Positions 63,788-64,000 of a stretch of 64,000 nucleotides of DNA are shown here, in pieces (positions within the stretch are counted from its first letter, which is position 1; each line of letters starts with the position of its first letter). The DNA is from Asterias amurensis (Eukaryota > Echinodermata > Asteroidea > Forcipulatida > Asteriidae). Position numbers and translations under genes: made by a program. The stretch covers positions 5,704,001-5,768,000 of the forward strand of contig NC_092650.1 of assembly GCF_032118995.1 (NCBI RefSeq). Direction: 5' to 3'. Below the pieces are notes generated by a model, which was not told the origin of the DNA, did not search any database, and worked only from the letters and a program-made list of their open reading frames with translations.

Positions 63788-63932
63788 GGCCCAATTTCAT
63801 AAAGCCTGTAATCACAGGCAAACTGCTTAGCAGAAAATACACCAACCAAAATTCCATAAAGTTTACTTTGTAGCAACTGGTGCCCCACTCTTGATTTGCT
63901 CAGCAAAAATTTGCCTGGCAGTATTTTCTGCT
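63788..63932. mobile_element. Family C element in PRMT7 intron 2
   Basis: GGCCCAATTTCATAAAGCCTG at the left with GCTTAGCAGAAAATACACCA and CTCAGCAAAAATTTGCCTGG inside. Starts about 18 bases after the exon 2 donor. Confidence 0.75.
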
Positions 63933-64000
63933 TCAAGACTGTGGACACTATTGTCAAAGACCAGTCTTCTCTTTTGGTGTATCTAAACATATATGCAGTA
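63933..64000. repeat. Family A MITE, cut by the window edge
   Basis: AAGACTGTGGACACTATTGT, CAAAGACCAGTCTTCTC and TGGTGTATCTAAACATAT are the left arm. Confidence 0.75.

Overview
This is a 64 kb window of an AT-rich, intron-rich animal genome. The gene set, the short exons with GT-AG introns, and a very high density of short palindromic elements and tRNA-derived SINEs point to a marine deuterostome invertebrate. The repeat style (TIRs such as GGCAGTGGACACTATTGGT) makes an echinoderm most likely, probably a sea star; that placement is inference from familiarity, not from a search.

Seven host genes read with confidence, plus one partial gene at each edge of that set. From left to right: alkaline phosphatase (minus strand, 5290 down to 585, running off the left edge); an intronless beta-1,3-galactosyltransferase-type GT31 enzyme (plus, 7499-9079); HSBP1, heat shock factor binding protein 1 (minus, 15900-13875); a secreted single-exon C-type lectin (plus, 19429-19938); DHRS1, a short-chain dehydrogenase (minus, 38720-32049, eight exons); ADAT1, tRNA-Ala adenosine-37 deaminase (plus, 40639-46475, nine exons), divergent from DHRS1; a DUSP15/22-type dual-specificity phosphatase (minus, 58378-53867, first coding exon not found); and PRMT7 arginine methyltransferase (plus, from 62498, running off the right edge). 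These are unrelated housekeeping, signalling and immunity genes; nothing in the sequence suggests one pathway.

The rest is dominated by repeats. At least eight families of short inverted-repeat (MITE-like) elements recur, the two commonest about 15 and 7 times. There are tRNA-derived SINEs, three LINE reverse-transcriptase tails, and one fossil Ty3/Gypsy-like LTR element just downstream of ADAT1 (46624-50532). Tandem structures include three copies of a 1.2-1.33 kb unit (24945-28806), a ~165 bp tandem repeat (29371-30000), a ~21 bp minisatellite between DHRS1 and ADAT1, and a ~147 bp minisatellite with G-tracts in PRMT7 intron 1.

The points most worth a second look are: a conserved hammerhead-ribozyme-like hairpin found at four places; serial duplication of the last exon and 3' end of the DUSP gene; a tandem duplication inside the ADAT1 catalytic-domain linker; a 21 bp minisatellite between two divergent promoters; and the shared internal core of the two main MITE families. 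No clearly new multi-gene system was found. Exon borders were worked out by hand from splice signals and reading-frame phase and may be off by a base or two.
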